From the NCBI GenBank assembly GCA_030685065.1, contig JAUXQH010000170.1, positions 62,001-126,000 on the forward strand: a DNA stretch of 64,000 nt. The letters are read 5' to 3'. Under the pieces are notes generated by a model. It saw nothing but the letters and a program-made list of their open reading frames with translations, had not been told where the DNA came from and ran no database searches. Made by a program: the position numbers and the translations under genes. Shown one piece after another: positions 63,929 to 64,000 of this stretch. Each line of letters begins with the position of its first letter. The stretch's first letter is position 1. The stretch comes from Pseudomonadota bacterium. Its GTDB lineage: Bacteria; Myxococcota_A; UBA796; SXON01.

Positions 63929-64000
63929 GAGCGGCGGCATGCCCCAACCCGCGCGCGGGCCAAAGGAGCGGGGTCCGCCGCTTTCGCACCCCGGCTCCCG

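Overview
The window is about 70% GC, densely coded, and reads as a Myxococcota (deltaproteobacterial) chromosome. This rests on lineage-typical features: MopE-type CDxxDxDCDG repeats with FG-GAP propellers (22679-24598, 57288-59720), a Thr-Asp-rich linker ending in a MYXO-CTERM-like tail (12430-13644), many short-signal lipoproteins, CotH-like secreted proteins and an eboA gene. No rRNA, tRNA or CRISPR array was seen, and there is no prophage.

Layout. 1-5.6 kb: two tandem AlgG-like mannuronan C5-epimerase paralogues (the first cut by the window edge), a mannose-1-phosphate guanylyltransferase and a CotH-like lipoprotein, together suggesting exopolysaccharide work. 5.6-20.3 kb: thrS, a TadE/TadG pair, rlmN, a LysR regulator, a TGS1-like methyltransferase, and a glycosyltransferase/debranching-enzyme operon. 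20.3-25.0 kb: a decayed region with C-terminal remnants of phytoene synthase, a CrtD/CrtI-type desaturase and lycopene cyclase, interrupted by a GIY-YIG protein, a REP-associated tyrosine transposase and several tandem repeats. 25-42 kb: a large SNF2 helicase, a second CotH lipoprotein, two duplicated secreted CarboxypepD_reg/PDZ proteins flanking a DUF222-HNH gene, a beta-propeller amidohydrolase, and a uracil-DNA glycosylase followed by a repeat-packed intergenic region. 42-47.7 kb: an OmpA-like lipoprotein, an ECF sigma/anti-sigma/amidohydrolase operon and a Phd/PIN toxin-antitoxin pair with a palindromic operator.

48.8-55.2 kb is the most suggestive block. An alpha-oxoamine-synthase/acyltransferase fusion is immediately followed by a hybrid histidine kinase whose two receivers are degenerate. 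Divergently, a REC-HPt protein overlaps a REC-GGDEF diguanylate cyclase. The layout resembles a small-molecule signal synthase plus sensor feeding a phosphorelay that ends in c-di-GMP, by analogy with CqsA/CqsS and LqsA/LqsS. The specific fusion and wiring are inference.

55.2-64 kb: an enoyl-CoA hydratase/flavin reductase pair, a MopE/FG-GAP lipoprotein, a fused trehalose-6-phosphate synthase/phosphatase, a VIT-type metal transporter and eboA at the right edge. Two genes (OmpA-like, otsAB) lack a canonical start codon where their conserved N-termini need one.
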